A DNA stretch of 64,000 nucleotides from Flagellimonas yonaguniensis (GCF_029193885.1 NZ_JARFVB010000003.1:124001-188000); one strand, 5' to 3'; counted from the stretch's first letter, positions 53,950-62,219 are shown. Translations and numbers: made by a program. Notes: generated by a model not told the origin, from the letters alone.

Positions 53950-55017
53950 ATGGAAACAATGGCTAACAAAATTGCTATAGAGAAAACAAAATCATCCAAA
54001 ATCCATGATGTGGATTTTGACAATCTTTCCTTTGGAAGCGTGTATTCCGACCATATGTTGGTGTGTGATTATAAGAACGGCAAGTGGTCCGAACCCAAAG
54101 TGGTTCCGTACCAACCTATAACGTTGGACCCGTCTGCAAAGATTTTCCATTATGGGCAATCCATTTTTGAAGGTATGAAGGCCTACAAGGATGAAAATGG
54201 AAAAGCATGGCTTTTTAGGCCAGAGGAAAACTGGAAACGCTTGAACAAGTCGGCCAAAAGATTGGCCATTCCAGAAATACCCGAAGCTTATTTCATGGAG
54301 GGACTCAATGCGCTCATCCAATTGGAGAGTGACTGGATTCCACAAAACTCCGGGAGTTCCTTATATATAAGGCCGTTTGTATTTGCTTCAGGAAATGGAT
54401 TCCACGCCTCACCTGCAGATGAATACAAATTCATCATAGCCTGCGCACCTTCAGGAGCTTATTTCTCTGGAAAGGTCAAAGTATTGATTGAAGAAACATA
54501 TTCCCGTGCAGCTAACGGTGGTGTAGGGTATGCAAAGGCCGGCGGTAACTACGCTGGTCAGTTCTACCCAACCAAGTTGGCCGCGGACAAAGGATATCAA
54601 CAAGTCATCTGGACTGACGACAACACCCACGAGTTTATCGAGGAAGCGGGTGCCATGAACGTTTTTGTCCGTATCAATGACACATTGATGACCGCTCCTA
54701 CCAGTGACCGTATCTTGGATGGGATAACCCGAAAAAGTATTTTGGACATTGCCAAAGATGAGGGCATAGAAACCGAGGTCCGTAAAATATCCGTTCACGA
54801 ATTGGTGGAAGCTGCAGAAAATGGGTCGTTAAAAGAAATGTTCGGTGCAGGTACCGCTGCAGTGATTTCCCCAATTTCAGGATTTGGGTATCACGGAAAG
54901 GATTACGAACTCCCCGAATTGGAAGAAAGCTTTGCTTCTTTGTTAAAGAAAAGAATCACGGACATTCAATACAACCGTGCTGAAGATAAGTTTGGATGGC
55001 GACACGAGGTCATCTAG
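53950..55017 (+). CDS. ilvE: Branched-chain amino acid aminotransferase
   Basis: This PLP enzyme interconverts leucine, isoleucine and valine with their 2-oxo acids. The 355-residue protein is of the fold type IV, long (eukaryote-like) form. HYGQSIFEGMKAY near residue 67 is conserved. The PLP lysine is K196 in GGVGYAKAGGNYAG, and GTAAVISPI near 295 binds phosphate. METMANKI or the in-frame ATG at 53959 can be the start. A bidirectional terminator follows. Confidence 0.95.
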   Translation: METMANKIAIEKTKSSKIHDVDFDNLSFGSVYSDHMLVCDYKNGKWSEPKVVPYQPITLDPSAKIFHYGQSIFEGMKAYKDENGKAWLFRPEENWKRLNKSAKRLAIPEIPEAYFMEGLNALIQLESDWIPQNSGSSLYIRPFVFASGNGFHASPADEYKFIIACAPSGAYFSGKVKVLIEETYSRAANGGVGYAKAGGNYAGQFYPTKLAADKGYQQVIWTDDNTHEFIEEAGAMNVFVRINDTLMTAPTSDRILDGITRKSILDIAKDEGIETEVRKISVHELVEAAENGSLKEMFGAGTAAVISPISGFGYHGKDYELPELEESFASLLKKRITDIQYNRAEDKFGWRHEVI

Positions 55018-55023
55018 AAAAAG

Positions 55024-55052
55024 AAAAGGCGCCGATTGTTCGGCGCCTTTTT
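55024..55052. terminator. Bidirectional terminator after ilvE
   Basis: Stem AAAAGGCGCCGA / TCGGCGCCTTTTT with a 4-base loop. It separates ilvE from the convergent MazG-like gene, whose stop it touches. Confidence 0.88.
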
Positions 55053-55437
55053 ATTTATCAATTATGGTCTGAATGTCTGGTTTAAAATAGTTGGGGCCTT
55101 TCAACACCTTTCCATCTTCACGGTAAATGGGCTTTCCATCTTCTCCAAGTTTACTCATATTGCTGCGCTGTATCTCTTCAAAAACCTCTTCAATTTTATA
55201 TTGCATACCGTGCTCCAAAATGGTTCCGCATAAAATGTACAGCATATCCCCCAAGGCATCGGCCACTTCCACCAAATCGTTATCATTCGCGGCTTCCAGA
55301 TACTCACGGTTCTCTTCATCCATCAAATTAAAACGAAGCTTGTTTTTCTCCTTTCCTAGGTCAGCCTTTGGCTTTTGCGAAACTCCCAATCCAAAAGAAT
55401 TGTGGAAGAGCTCCACGGCTTTTATTTTACTTTCCAT
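55051..55437 (-). CDS. MazG-like NTP pyrophosphohydrolase
   Basis: A 128-residue all-alpha NTP pyrophosphatase domain. NREYLEAANDNDLVEVADALGDMLYIL near residues 43-69 carries the four acidic metal-binding residues in an E-x2-E...E-x2-D-like pattern (shown here as EYLEAANDND and VADALGDMLY). KLGEDGKPIYREDGKVLKGP is the conserved C-terminal loop of this subgroup (shown as GEDGKPIYRED). It may clean up non-canonical nucleotides. The terminator lies directly at its 3' end. Confidence 0.85.
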   Translation of the reverse strand: MESKIKAVELFHNSFGLGVSQKPKADLGKEKNKLRFNLMDEENREYLEAANDNDLVEVADALGDMLYILCGTILEHGMQYKIEEVFEEIQRSNMSKLGEDGKPIYREDGKVLKGPNYFKPDIQTIIDK

Positions 55438-55452
55438 TACACTTATTTGATT

Positions 55453-55460
55453 TAGCTTTG
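55453..55460 (+). promoter_or_regulatory. -7 box (TAGCTTTG)
   Basis: Exact TAnnTTTG match 16 bases before ATG 55477. Confidence 0.45.
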
Positions 55461-55476
55461 CATAAAAATATAAAAT

Positions 55477-55665
55477 ATGTTCAGTACCGGTCAGATAATT
55501 TTCGCGGCCTTGTTCTTTATTGCTTTTGTGGCAATCATCTCATTTTCTTATAGAAAGGACAAAAAATTGCACAAAAAGAATTACAAAGGTGTTATTTGGA
55601 TCCTTGTTTCGTTCATAAGTTTTATAATTATCCTGTTCATAATTAAATACTTCCTCAAAAATTAA
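55477..55665 (+). CDS. Small two-helix membrane protein
   Basis: A 62-residue protein with two hydrophobic segments (FSTGQIIFAALFFIAFVAII, then WILVSFISFIIILFIIKYFL) separated by a basic loop (RKDKKLHKKNYKG). Such proteins are often conserved in flavobacteria, but I cannot name this one. It has its own -7 box and is divergent from the MazG-like gene. Confidence 0.65.
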   Translation: MFSTGQIIFAALFFIAFVAIISFSYRKDKKLHKKNYKGVIWILVSFISFIIILFIIKYFLKN

Positions 55666-55720
55666 CTGTGAAATTGAAGTAACCACAAAAATCTCTGTTT
55701 TCACAACAATAGCAGTGCCT

Positions 55721-55754
55721 TGATTTCGTTCTTATAGGAAAAGCCGTACTTTTG
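55721..55754 (+). promoter_or_regulatory. Promoter (TTG-N23-TACTTTTG) for the 59-residue membrane gene
   Basis: TTG 55721-55723 and TACTTTTG 55747-55754, 23 bases apart. The start codon is 30 bases later. Confidence 0.55.
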
Positions 55755-55784
55755 TTTTAACAATACTTTAGCACCTAACCTGTA

Positions 55785-55964
55785 ATGACTGTATTTTTAA
55801 GTATTCTTTTTGTATTGCTTGCTGTGAATGCCATTCTGTTGATTTTCAGTGTCAACGGAGCTAAAGAAAGGTTTATTAAACCGGCGCAACGGATTTCCGA
55901 GATTTCAACTACCAAACTTTTTACCCGTGAGGCTGTGGAAACCGAGTATAAGAAAGCCGTATAG
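55785..55964 (+). CDS. Small single-helix membrane protein
   Basis: A 59-residue protein with one hydrophobic segment (VFLSILFVLLAVNAILLIFS, residues 3-22) followed by a charged tail (AKERFIKPAQRISEISTTK). ATG 55785 and the TAG at 55962-55964 are in frame. A good promoter lies upstream and crcB follows after 16 bases, so it is probably translated and co-transcribed with crcB. No family recognised. Confidence 0.58.
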   Translation: MTVFLSILFVLLAVNAILLIFSVNGAKERFIKPAQRISEISTTKLFTREAVETEYKKAV

Positions 55965-55980
55965 TTTGTACCTTTAGGGC

Positions 55981-56355
55981 ATGAAACAGGCCTTACTTGT
56001 TTTTTTGGGTGGAGGATTTGGAAGTGTTCTACGCTATTTGATTTCTCGACCCCTCAATCCTCTTTTCCACAATTTTTTCTTGGGAACCTTCTTGGTCAAT
56101 ATTATTGGTTGCCTATTAATAGGCTTATTTTTGGGACTTTCAGCAAGAGGGCATATACTTTCCTATAACAGCACACTTTTTCTTGCTACTGGATTTTGTG
56201 GTGGCTTTACCACATTTTCCGCATTCGCTTTTGAAAAACACTCCTATTTAAAGAATGGCGAACTATTCAATTTAGCCATCTATATGATTTCCAGTATCGG
56301 TGTTGGTGTTTTGGCCGTTATTTTGGGATTGTGGATCGCCAAACACATTCAGTAG
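55981..56355 (+). CDS. crcB: Fluoride efflux channel CrcB/Fluc
   Basis: A 124-residue four-helix membrane protein that exports fluoride as a dual-topology dimer. Family motifs are GGGFGSVLRYL near residue 10, LGTFLVNIIGC near 37 and the GFCGGFTTFSAFAFE block near 72, whose Phe and Asn-Thr residues line the fluoride path. I see no fluoride riboswitch (GGCGAUGGNG-type core) in the 16-base gap or further upstream. Its promoter is probably the one at 55721. Confidence 0.93.
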   Translation: MKQALLVFLGGGFGSVLRYLISRPLNPLFHNFFLGTFLVNIIGCLLIGLFLGLSARGHILSYNSTLFLATGFCGGFTTFSAFAFEKHSYLKNGELFNLAIYMISSIGVGVLAVILGLWIAKHIQ

Positions 56356-56502
56356 TTACAAATTGCATTTTTACAGTTAAAATTTGTTAAAAACTAAACA
56401 TTTTATATGTTTTACTGCTTAATTATTGATAAAAACAAACTTACAAGCGTTCAATATTAAGTTTAAATCAAAAAAAAGATAACAAAACTTAACCTAAAAT
56501 TG

Positions 56503-56540
56503 AATACCCCTAAAATTTTGGGGGTATTTTTCTTATACCC
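56503..56540 (+). promoter_or_regulatory. Terminator with a competing antiterminator segment before glnK
   Basis: Three segments can pair in two ways. AATACCCC (56503-56510) pairs with GGGGTATT (56521-56528) to make a hairpin followed by TTTTT, a standard terminator. GGGTAT (56522-56527) can instead pair with ATACCC (56535-56540), which breaks the terminator. The element lies 85 bases before glnK and 150 bases after crcB. It is either the crcB terminator or an attenuator of glnK-amt. Confidence 0.5.
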
Positions 56541-56593
56541 GTAAAAATCATACAACTACCCTCTATTTTTTAACAGCCTCACTCTAATTCCTA

Positions 56594-56601
56594 TATATTT
56601 G
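56594..56601 (+). promoter_or_regulatory. -7 box (TATATTTG) for glnK
   Basis: Exact TAnnTTTG match 23 bases before ATG 56625. It lies downstream of the hairpin, so a transcript starting here avoids it. No sigma-54 (TGGCAC-N5-TTGC) site is visible in the gap. Confidence 0.5.
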
Positions 56602-56624
56602 AATCATCAATTAACTACTTAATT

Positions 56625-56963
56625 ATGAAAAAAGTCGAGGCAATTATTAGAAAATCCAAATTTGATGAGGTAAAAAAAGCCCTGCATCAAATTGAGGTCA
56701 ACTTCTTTAGTTACTGGGATGTAACTGGAGTTGGAAATGAAAAACAAGGACATGTCTATCGTGGCATATCGTACAGCACTAGCGATATACAACGAAGGTA
56801 TTTGGTTATCGTGGTTAGCGATGACTTTCTGGAAAAAACCGTGAATGTTTTACTGGACACTGCAGGTACCGGTAATGTAGGTGATGGAAAAATTTTCGTC
56901 TCCGATGTTATCGAGGCTTACAGAATTAGAACCAAGGAAAGCGGAAGCGCCGGAATCAACTAA
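56625..56963 (+). CDS. glnK: PII nitrogen regulatory protein (GlnK type)
   Basis: A 112-residue trimeric signal protein that senses 2-oxoglutarate and ATP/ADP and blocks the ammonium channel. KKVEAIIRKSKFDEVK starts the fold, and TGVGNEKQGHVYRGISY is the T-loop with Tyr50 at the usual Tyr51 position. The C-terminal motif TGNVGDGKIFVSDV near residue 82 is the PII signature. The T-loop is one residue shorter than in E. coli and differs from the usual GRQKGH at its start. It precedes amt by 33 bases. Confidence 0.94.
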   Translation: MKKVEAIIRKSKFDEVKKALHQIEVNFFSYWDVTGVGNEKQGHVYRGISYSTSDIQRRYLVIVVSDDFLEKTVNVLLDTAGTGNVGDGKIFVSDVIEAYRIRTKESGSAGIN

Positions 56964-56996
56964 CATTAATAGCCAAAAAACTTTAAAACTTAGATT

Positions 56997-58277
56997 ATGA
57001 TTGTACAAGAACAAGAAGCGATAGATAAAGCTGTTGAAGCCATCACTGGCGATATGGGTGCCTTGTGGATTACCCTAGCAGCAATTTTGGTGTTTTTCAT
57101 GCAGGCAGGTTTTACCTTGTTGGAAATAGGTTTTACCCGAAGCAAGAACACCGGTAACATTATTATGAAAAACGTTATGGACTTGGCCGTTGGTTCGGTC
57201 ATGTTCTGGGCAGTTGGTTATGCCATCATGTATGGTAGCGACCTTGTGGGTGGCGGATTTTTCAGATCTAGCCCATCTGACCAAGGATACTTCTTTTTTA
57301 GTGCCGATGATTGGTACAACCTGTTCTTCCAAACAGTGTTCTGTGCCACAGCCGCCACTATTGTATCCGGGGCTATTGCAGGAAGGACCAAATTTTCAAC
57401 GTATTTGATCTTCTCTGCTGTCCTTACCACGTTAATCTACCCAATTTCCGGTAGTTGGTACTGGCCATTCGATGACGATGCTTGGTTGAACACCGCAGGG
57501 TTTGTTGATTTTGCAGGTTCTTCCGTTGTACACGCCGTTGGTGGTGCCGCTGCTTTGGTAGCCGCTATTTTGGTGGGGCCTAGAATCGGGAAATACGTAG
57601 ACGGAAAAGCACAAGCGATTCCAGGTCACAACATGGCCTTTGGGGCACTTGGTGTGTTCATCCTTTGGTTGGGATGGTTCGGATTCAACGGAGGTTCCCA
57701 ATTGGCTTGGGGCGGTGACGATACCATCGGAGCTACAAGCGTTATCATCAACACAAACCTAGCCGCAGCCATTGGTGCCATTGCAGCCCTTTTCTTTACA
57801 TGGGCCAGATACGGCAAAGCCGATATCTCCATGACCTTGAACGGAGCATTGGCCGGATTGGTGGGGATTACAGCTGGATGTGGTTCCGTAAATGCATGGG
57901 GAGCTCTTGCCATTGGTTTGATTTGTGGGATTGTAGTGGTAATATCCATTGAATTTATTGACAAGAAATTTAAGATTGACGACCCAGTAGGTGCCATTTC
58001 TGTCCATGGTGTATGTGGTTTCCTTGGAACCGTACTTATCGGCCTATTCGCATTGGATGGCGGATTATTCTACGGAGGAAGCGGAAAACTACTTTGGGTA
58101 CAGACCTACGGATCATTGGCTTACATTGTTTGGGCAGCTGTTGCATCCTTTATAGTGCTCTTTATTTTGAAGAAAACTATTGGCCTAAGAGTGTCTGAGA
58201 AAGAAGAAGTTGAAGGTCTGGATATCCACGAACATGGCGTGGAAGCTTACCCAGAACACATTTCCCAAGACAAATAA
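56997..58277 (+). CDS. amt: Ammonium transporter (Amt/MEP/Rh)
   Basis: A 426-residue, eleven-helix inner-membrane ammonium channel. The conserved Asp is in NTAGFVDFAGSSVVH near residue 165, with the first pore His in VVHAVGGAA. The second pore His is in ISVHGVCGF near 330. It starts with ATG 56997 and a short periplasmic N-terminus. PII lies directly upstream, the classical glnK-amt pairing, and a porin gene follows 150 bases downstream. Confidence 0.96.
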   Translation: MIVQEQEAIDKAVEAITGDMGALWITLAAILVFFMQAGFTLLEIGFTRSKNTGNIIMKNVMDLAVGSVMFWAVGYAIMYGSDLVGGGFFRSSPSDQGYFFFSADDWYNLFFQTVFCATAATIVSGAIAGRTKFSTYLIFSAVLTTLIYPISGSWYWPFDDDAWLNTAGFVDFAGSSVVHAVGGAAALVAAILVGPRIGKYVDGKAQAIPGHNMAFGALGVFILWLGWFGFNGGSQLAWGGDDTIGATSVIINTNLAAAIGAIAALFFTWARYGKADISMTLNGALAGLVGITAGCGSVNAWGALAIGLICGIVVVISIEFIDKKFKIDDPVGAISVHGVCGFLGTVLIGLFALDGGLFYGGSGKLLWVQTYGSLAYIVWAAVASFIVLFILKKTIGLRVSEKEEVEGLDIHEHGVEAYPEHISQDK

Positions 58278-58321
58278 AACAAGTCTTTCAAACTCACACA
58301 CAACAAGATTGTAAAAAAAGG

Positions 58322-58349
58322 AACGGAGCGTTCTGCCAAACGCTCCGTT
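58322..58349. repeat. Perfect hairpin after amt
   Basis: AACGGAGCGTT / AACGCTCCGTT around a short loop. No T-run follows on the plus strand. It is probably a transcript-end or RNA-processing hairpin between amt and the porin gene. Confidence 0.6.
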
Positions 58350-58390
58350 AGATAACCTTTTCAATCAAACTCACAATTATTACAACTAAC

Positions 58391-58410
58391 TGTCCTTCGC
58401 AAAAAGGACA
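58391..58410. repeat. 7-6-7 inverted repeat in the porin leader
   Basis: TGTCCTT-CGCAAA-AAGGACA, ending 17 bases before ATG 58428. It would form a hairpin close to the start codon and could affect translation. Confidence 0.45.
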
Positions 58411-58427
58411 ACTTAAACGATTATGAT

Positions 58428-59468
58428 ATGAAAACGATTATAAATACAAATTTCGGAAAATTTTTGGCTATCGCCATAGTTTCATTGATAACATTTTCAG
58501 CTTCTGCACAGGAGGAAGAGGAGGCATCCAAATTTAGTCTTAGTGGCTCTGTGGATGCTTATTACAGAACTACCTTCCACGATGCAGGGGAAGCTACGAC
58601 CGGTACCTTCACATCATTTGCAAACCAAACAGGTTTTGCATTGGGTATGGCCAATTTGGTAGGTACCTACGATATGGGAGATACAGGTGTCGTGGTTGAC
58701 TTGGTTTTTGGGCCAAGAGGTACAGAAGCCACTTTTGAAAATGATGTTCTTAACGGTATCATCAACCAGGCCTATGTGTATTGGAACGTTTCAGAAGGTA
58801 CTACCTTGACCATGGGTCGTTTCAATACATTTTTAGGATATGAAGTAATCGCTCCGCAAGCAAACTTCAACTATAGTGTTTCTTACCTATTTTCCAATGG
58901 ACCATTTTCACATTTGGGAGTAAAAGCAGATTTTGCGCTATCTGATGATGTAAGCTTAATGCTTGCCGTTATGAATCCATGGGACACCAATGACATAAGC
59001 GGCTCTGGCGAATACTCCTTGGGTGGCCAACTGGGCTTTTATGGTCAGTTCTTGAACCTTTACTACGACAGTGGAAAGAGCGGTGGTCTTGGTTTTGAAA
59101 TTGACTATACTGGTGGATTTGATGTCACTGAGGATTTCTTCTTTGGAATCAATGCAGCTTACAATGATAACTCCGAGACAGGGACTGGTTTCTATGGTGC
59201 GGCCATTTACCCACAATTGACCACTTCCGACAATTTTGCGATTGGACTTCGTGGCGAGTACATGACATTTACCGATGATGCTGTTGAAGATGACTCTCCT
59301 GTTTTGGGATTGACCTTAACCGGAAGCTTTACCAAAGACAACCTTATCATTAAACCAGAGGTTCGTTTGGACACTTGGGGCAATGATATAGAACCTTATG
59401 TCGATAGCGACGGTGCAGCTACCGGCAATCAATCATCCATCTTGATCGCCGCTATATACTCTTTCTAA
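58428..59468 (+). CDS. Outer-membrane porin, BBP2 type
   Basis: A 346-residue protein with a signal peptide (ending SASAQ near residue 28) and a 16-stranded-looking beta-barrel. SGSVDAYYRTTF begins the barrel, MANLVGTYDMGDTGVVVDLVFGPRG near 77 and INQAYVYWN near 112 are family blocks, and the chain ends in an aromatic residue (IYSF). The body is acidic, unlike a maltoporin. Position after glnK-amt suggests it lets ammonium or other nitrogen compounds through the outer membrane; this is inference. Confidence 0.82.
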   Translation: MKTIINTNFGKFLAIAIVSLITFSASAQEEEEASKFSLSGSVDAYYRTTFHDAGEATTGTFTSFANQTGFALGMANLVGTYDMGDTGVVVDLVFGPRGTEATFENDVLNGIINQAYVYWNVSEGTTLTMGRFNTFLGYEVIAPQANFNYSVSYLFSNGPFSHLGVKADFALSDDVSLMLAVMNPWDTNDISGSGEYSLGGQLGFYGQFLNLYYDSGKSGGLGFEIDYTGGFDVTEDFFFGINAAYNDNSETGTGFYGAAIYPQLTTSDNFAIGLRGEYMTFTDDAVEDDSPVLGLTLTGSFTKDNLIIKPEVRLDTWGNDIEPYVDSDGAATGNQSSILIAAIYSF

Positions 59469-59488
59469 GAACGTATAGATATGACACG

Positions 59489-59526
59489 AAAAAAAGCCTT
59501 TCTCCAATAGGATAAAGGCTTTTTTT
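59489..59526. terminator. Bidirectional terminator after the porin
   Basis: Stem AAAAAAGCCTTT / AAAGGCTTTTTT around a short loop, between the plus-strand porin and the minus-strand DUF1684 gene. T-runs occur in both directions. Confidence 0.85.
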
Positions 59527-60163
59527 AATCCTTGTTAAAATTTTTCACTCCTGCTCTCACACTAGTTCTCAAATAGTTTTGCCTTGGCACTAGAGGGCAG
59601 GAGTACTTTTTATTATACACACAGTAGGGATTGTACGCTTTGTTGAAGTCGATTACCAAAGTATTGCCCTCGGGAATGGTCAAATCAATATATCTTCCGC
59701 CCCCATAGGTTTCTTCCCCGTTGGTATTGTCCAAAAAAGGCAAAAAGAGGTAATCCTCGTATTCTTCATCATCCATTAGACCTAAACTTTGATACACTTC
59801 CAATTGATGCTCGTTCCCATTTAAAGTGAAGTGCGCGATTCCATACACAACCTCTTGCGTTTGTCTATCCGTTGTGGTGGGCATCAAAAAAGGTTCTGCT
59901 CCTGGAGTACGCTCAAATCGTGCTTTAACCACATAGTTTGTATCTGGCTCAAAAAAATCGAGTCCTTCAAAATCTTTACGGTATTTATCGGGCAAGGGAG
60001 ATGAATCAGGATCTTTAAAACTTTCATTCAGTTCTTTTTGGTACTCCAGAATATCTGTGACCAGGTCGGATTCCACTGTCACGGTTTCTTCATCATCATG
60101 ATACTTTTTACCCTGTCCACAGGATATTAAGAAAACCATCGAAAGTAAGATCGCGTATTTCAT
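59525..60163 (-). CDS. DUF1684 lipoprotein
   Basis: A 212-residue lipoprotein. The signal MKYAILLSMVFLISC ends with the lipobox Cys at 15. The mature part is a beta-sandwich with the DUF1684 hallmarks GGGRYIDLTIPEG near residue 157 and NKAYNPYCVYNKKYSCPLVP near 175. The family is widespread and its function unknown. An exact -7 box (TATTTTTG, minus strand) lies 18 bases upstream at 60181-60188. Confidence 0.9.
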   Translation of the reverse strand: MKYAILLSMVFLISCGQGKKYHDDEETVTVESDLVTDILEYQKELNESFKDPDSSPLPDKYRKDFEGLDFFEPDTNYVVKARFERTPGAEPFLMPTTTDRQTQEVVYGIAHFTLNGNEHQLEVYQSLGLMDDEEYEDYLFLPFLDNTNGEETYGGGRYIDLTIPEGNTLVIDFNKAYNPYCVYNKKYSCPLVPRQNYLRTSVRAGVKNFNKD

Positions 60164-60180
60164 TCTGAATGATGTTTATG

Positions 60181-60188
60181 CAAAAATA
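60181..60188 (-). promoter_or_regulatory. -7 box for the DUF1684 gene (TATTTTTG, minus strand)
   Basis: Exact TAnnTTTG on the minus strand, 18 bases before the start at 60163. Confidence 0.5.
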
Positions 60189-60220
60189 CAGCTTAAACCC
60201 GTAAGAAGTGAAATCTTGGC

Positions 60221-61648
60221 CTAAGGCCGGTTCTCTTCGATTTTGATATCGTACCGGGCATCTTCGAGATACTTTGAAACAAGCTCGTTGAACTCCGGGG
60301 TAATCCGCAAAAGTGCCGTATCCTCCAAACTGTAAAGCTTTTCCTTATCCTTGAACCCAGTTTTCAAGAGCTCTTCCAAATAGAACAAGGAAGTTCCAAA
60401 ATCATCGTTCTTGGCACTCAGTGATATGGTATTGAGGTAAAATTCATGGTTGTCCGGCTCCAAAATGGTTTTGAGCATATACAAAAAAGCCAAGGCATCT
60501 TCATCGATTACCTCTTCAGAAGATATAATATTGATATTGTCCTCGGCCAAGGCATTTACGTAACCCTTCAACCTGTGTCCCATTTGCTTTTCAAAGGGTT
60601 TGGAGCCCGAAATAAACTTATCAAGCTCATCCATTTGATAGTTCCACCAGCCCAAATTGTTGAAGTTATGGGTATACACATCATCTTCCATATAATACTG
60701 GTAATCCTCCCGAAGCATCGATTCTTTTAAAAATGCAGCGTTCTCCGCTCTCTTCATTACTTTGAACGACTTATCCCTACGTAAATCCTTTTGTTCCGAC
60801 CTAAGGGAGTCCATATTTTTCAACGCACCGTATATGGACATCATTTCGGTCATGTACTGTTCCGCCCATAATAGATCACCGATTTCCTTTAGCTGATCTA
60901 CCTTTTCCAAATCTTCCTGATATGCCTTTTCGATATAACCAGAATCCTTGGAAATCCAATTTCGGCCCATAGCATCCAAGGTAAAAAGCTGCATCCCTTT
61001 CTGAATATAGGATGCACTCGGCCACATACCAGTACCATCGTATAGCAAAACCTGATTCGAAAACTTATATCTGTCCAAAAGTTTGGCATCGGTCAACAAA
61101 AAAGGGTAATTGTAATTTTCCTTGTTAACGATACCCACAAAATGAAAAGGATTCTTGGTATTCATCAATTCCCTATTGGTCAGTGATGCATTGATTGAAA
61201 TAACACCATTCACACCTTGGACAAGAACAGGCATCAAATTAGCGAATTGAGCTGCTTCCCCTTCTCCAGCGGCATAGACCCTCTCGCGTTTTATTGGAAA
61301 CAAACTCGCTATTTTTTGAATGGCCCTGGTCGATACCATCATGTTTTTGGTCAACGAAACCGTGTCCAATAGCTTGGGCGCAGCCAAAACATATCCCTCT
61401 TGTTCTGCTGCCAACATAAACATGGAAAGTGCTTTTTCTTCATTCCCTTCAACATCGAATACCATGAGTAATGGCCACTCCTTATCCATGGAAAATGCTT
61501 TGGGCAAATATATGGAGTACGTATTTTCGGTAGAATCAGTTATAGAAAGATTCCCAATAATCTCTCCTTTTTGAAAGACCATTTGCTGCGAGAAAGCGGA
61601 AATTGCACAAAATAAGGTTAGAAAGGTTAGCGAGTATATCTTTTTCAT
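60221..61648 (-). CDS. Secreted alpha/beta-hydrolase-like protein without the usual nucleophile
   Basis: A 475-residue protein with a signal peptide (ending SAFSQQ). Residues about 40-240 follow an esterase/PHB-depolymerase-like pattern (YSIYLPKAF, WPLLMVFDVEGN, KRERVYAAGEGEAA). The nucleophile elbow GxSxG is replaced by GEGEA, so the serine is absent. A long helical C-terminal region (about 245-475) includes DLLWAEQYMTEM and resembles tetratricopeptide-like repeats. It is probably a pseudo-enzyme or binding protein. It ends 58 bases beyond the DUF1684 gene start, on the same strand. Confidence 0.72.
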   Translation of the reverse strand: MKKIYSLTFLTLFCAISAFSQQMVFQKGEIIGNLSITDSTENTYSIYLPKAFSMDKEWPLLMVFDVEGNEEKALSMFMLAAEQEGYVLAAPKLLDTVSLTKNMMVSTRAIQKIASLFPIKRERVYAAGEGEAAQFANLMPVLVQGVNGVISINASLTNRELMNTKNPFHFVGIVNKENYNYPFLLTDAKLLDRYKFSNQVLLYDGTGMWPSASYIQKGMQLFTLDAMGRNWISKDSGYIEKAYQEDLEKVDQLKEIGDLLWAEQYMTEMMSIYGALKNMDSLRSEQKDLRRDKSFKVMKRAENAAFLKESMLREDYQYYMEDDVYTHNFNNLGWWNYQMDELDKFISGSKPFEKQMGHRLKGYVNALAEDNINIISSEEVIDEDALAFLYMLKTILEPDNHEFYLNTISLSAKNDDFGTSLFYLEELLKTGFKDKEKLYSLEDTALLRITPEFNELVSKYLEDARYDIKIEENRP

Positions 61649-61710
61649 AATGCTAATTTCACAAAAATCTAGCCAAAGTCCATTGATTCATCATCAATTT
61701 AACAGGAAAA

Positions 61711-62163
61711 CTATTTACCAGTCTTATTTTTTTTAATGGGAGAATTGGCAACAACATTGGACAAAACAATGTGGGTCCTGCATTCTCCATACACGATAAG
61801 CTCATCAATAAATTTTTCCAAATGGGATTGATCCCGAAGCACCACCTCCATAATGATGTTCTCGTTCCCTGTTATTCGATAGCAGTTTATCACCTCCTGA
61901 AAGGTCTTTACCTTATCCAAAAATGGTTTCAGCTTTCCCATAAAAGCCCGCAACATAATAATGGCCTTAAGTTGGTAACCTGCTTCAACATAGGAAATAT
62001 TGGCTCCATAGCTTTCAATTATCCCGAGGTCTTCCATCTTTTTTACGCGTTCAGCCACAGCGGGTGGTGTCAACCCGACTTTCCTTCCTATATTGGCAAA
62101 TGATTCCCTCGCATTTTGCTGCAAATGGTTCAATATTTGCCAATTCAAGTCATCTATCTTCAT
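61711..62163 (-). CDS. Lrp/AsnC family transcriptional regulator
   Basis: A 150-residue one-component regulator: an N-terminal helix-turn-helix (DDLNWQILNHLQQNARES, then ANIGRKVGLTPPAVAERVKKME) and a C-terminal amino-acid-binding RAM domain with IMLRAFMGKLKPFLD near residue 68 and GECRTHIVLS near 124. Family members often regulate amino-acid genes. A 12-base palindrome TTTGTTAACAAA at 62220 lies in its upstream region and may be its own operator. Confidence 0.93.
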   Translation of the reverse strand: MKIDDLNWQILNHLQQNARESFANIGRKVGLTPPAVAERVKKMEDLGIIESYGANISYVEAGYQLKAIIMLRAFMGKLKPFLDKVKTFQEVINCYRITGNENIIMEVVLRDQSHLEKFIDELIVYGECRTHIVLSNVVANSPIKKNKTGK

Positions 62164-62219
62164 ATCTAAAGAAAATTACAACTATTTTTTTGTTATCGAA
62201 AGTAAAATCGAATAATTGC

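Noticed and set aside
55900..55985. Fluoride riboswitch upstream of crcB
   Set aside because: The gap before crcB is only 16 bases and I saw no conserved riboswitch core; the small membrane gene fills the space before it.
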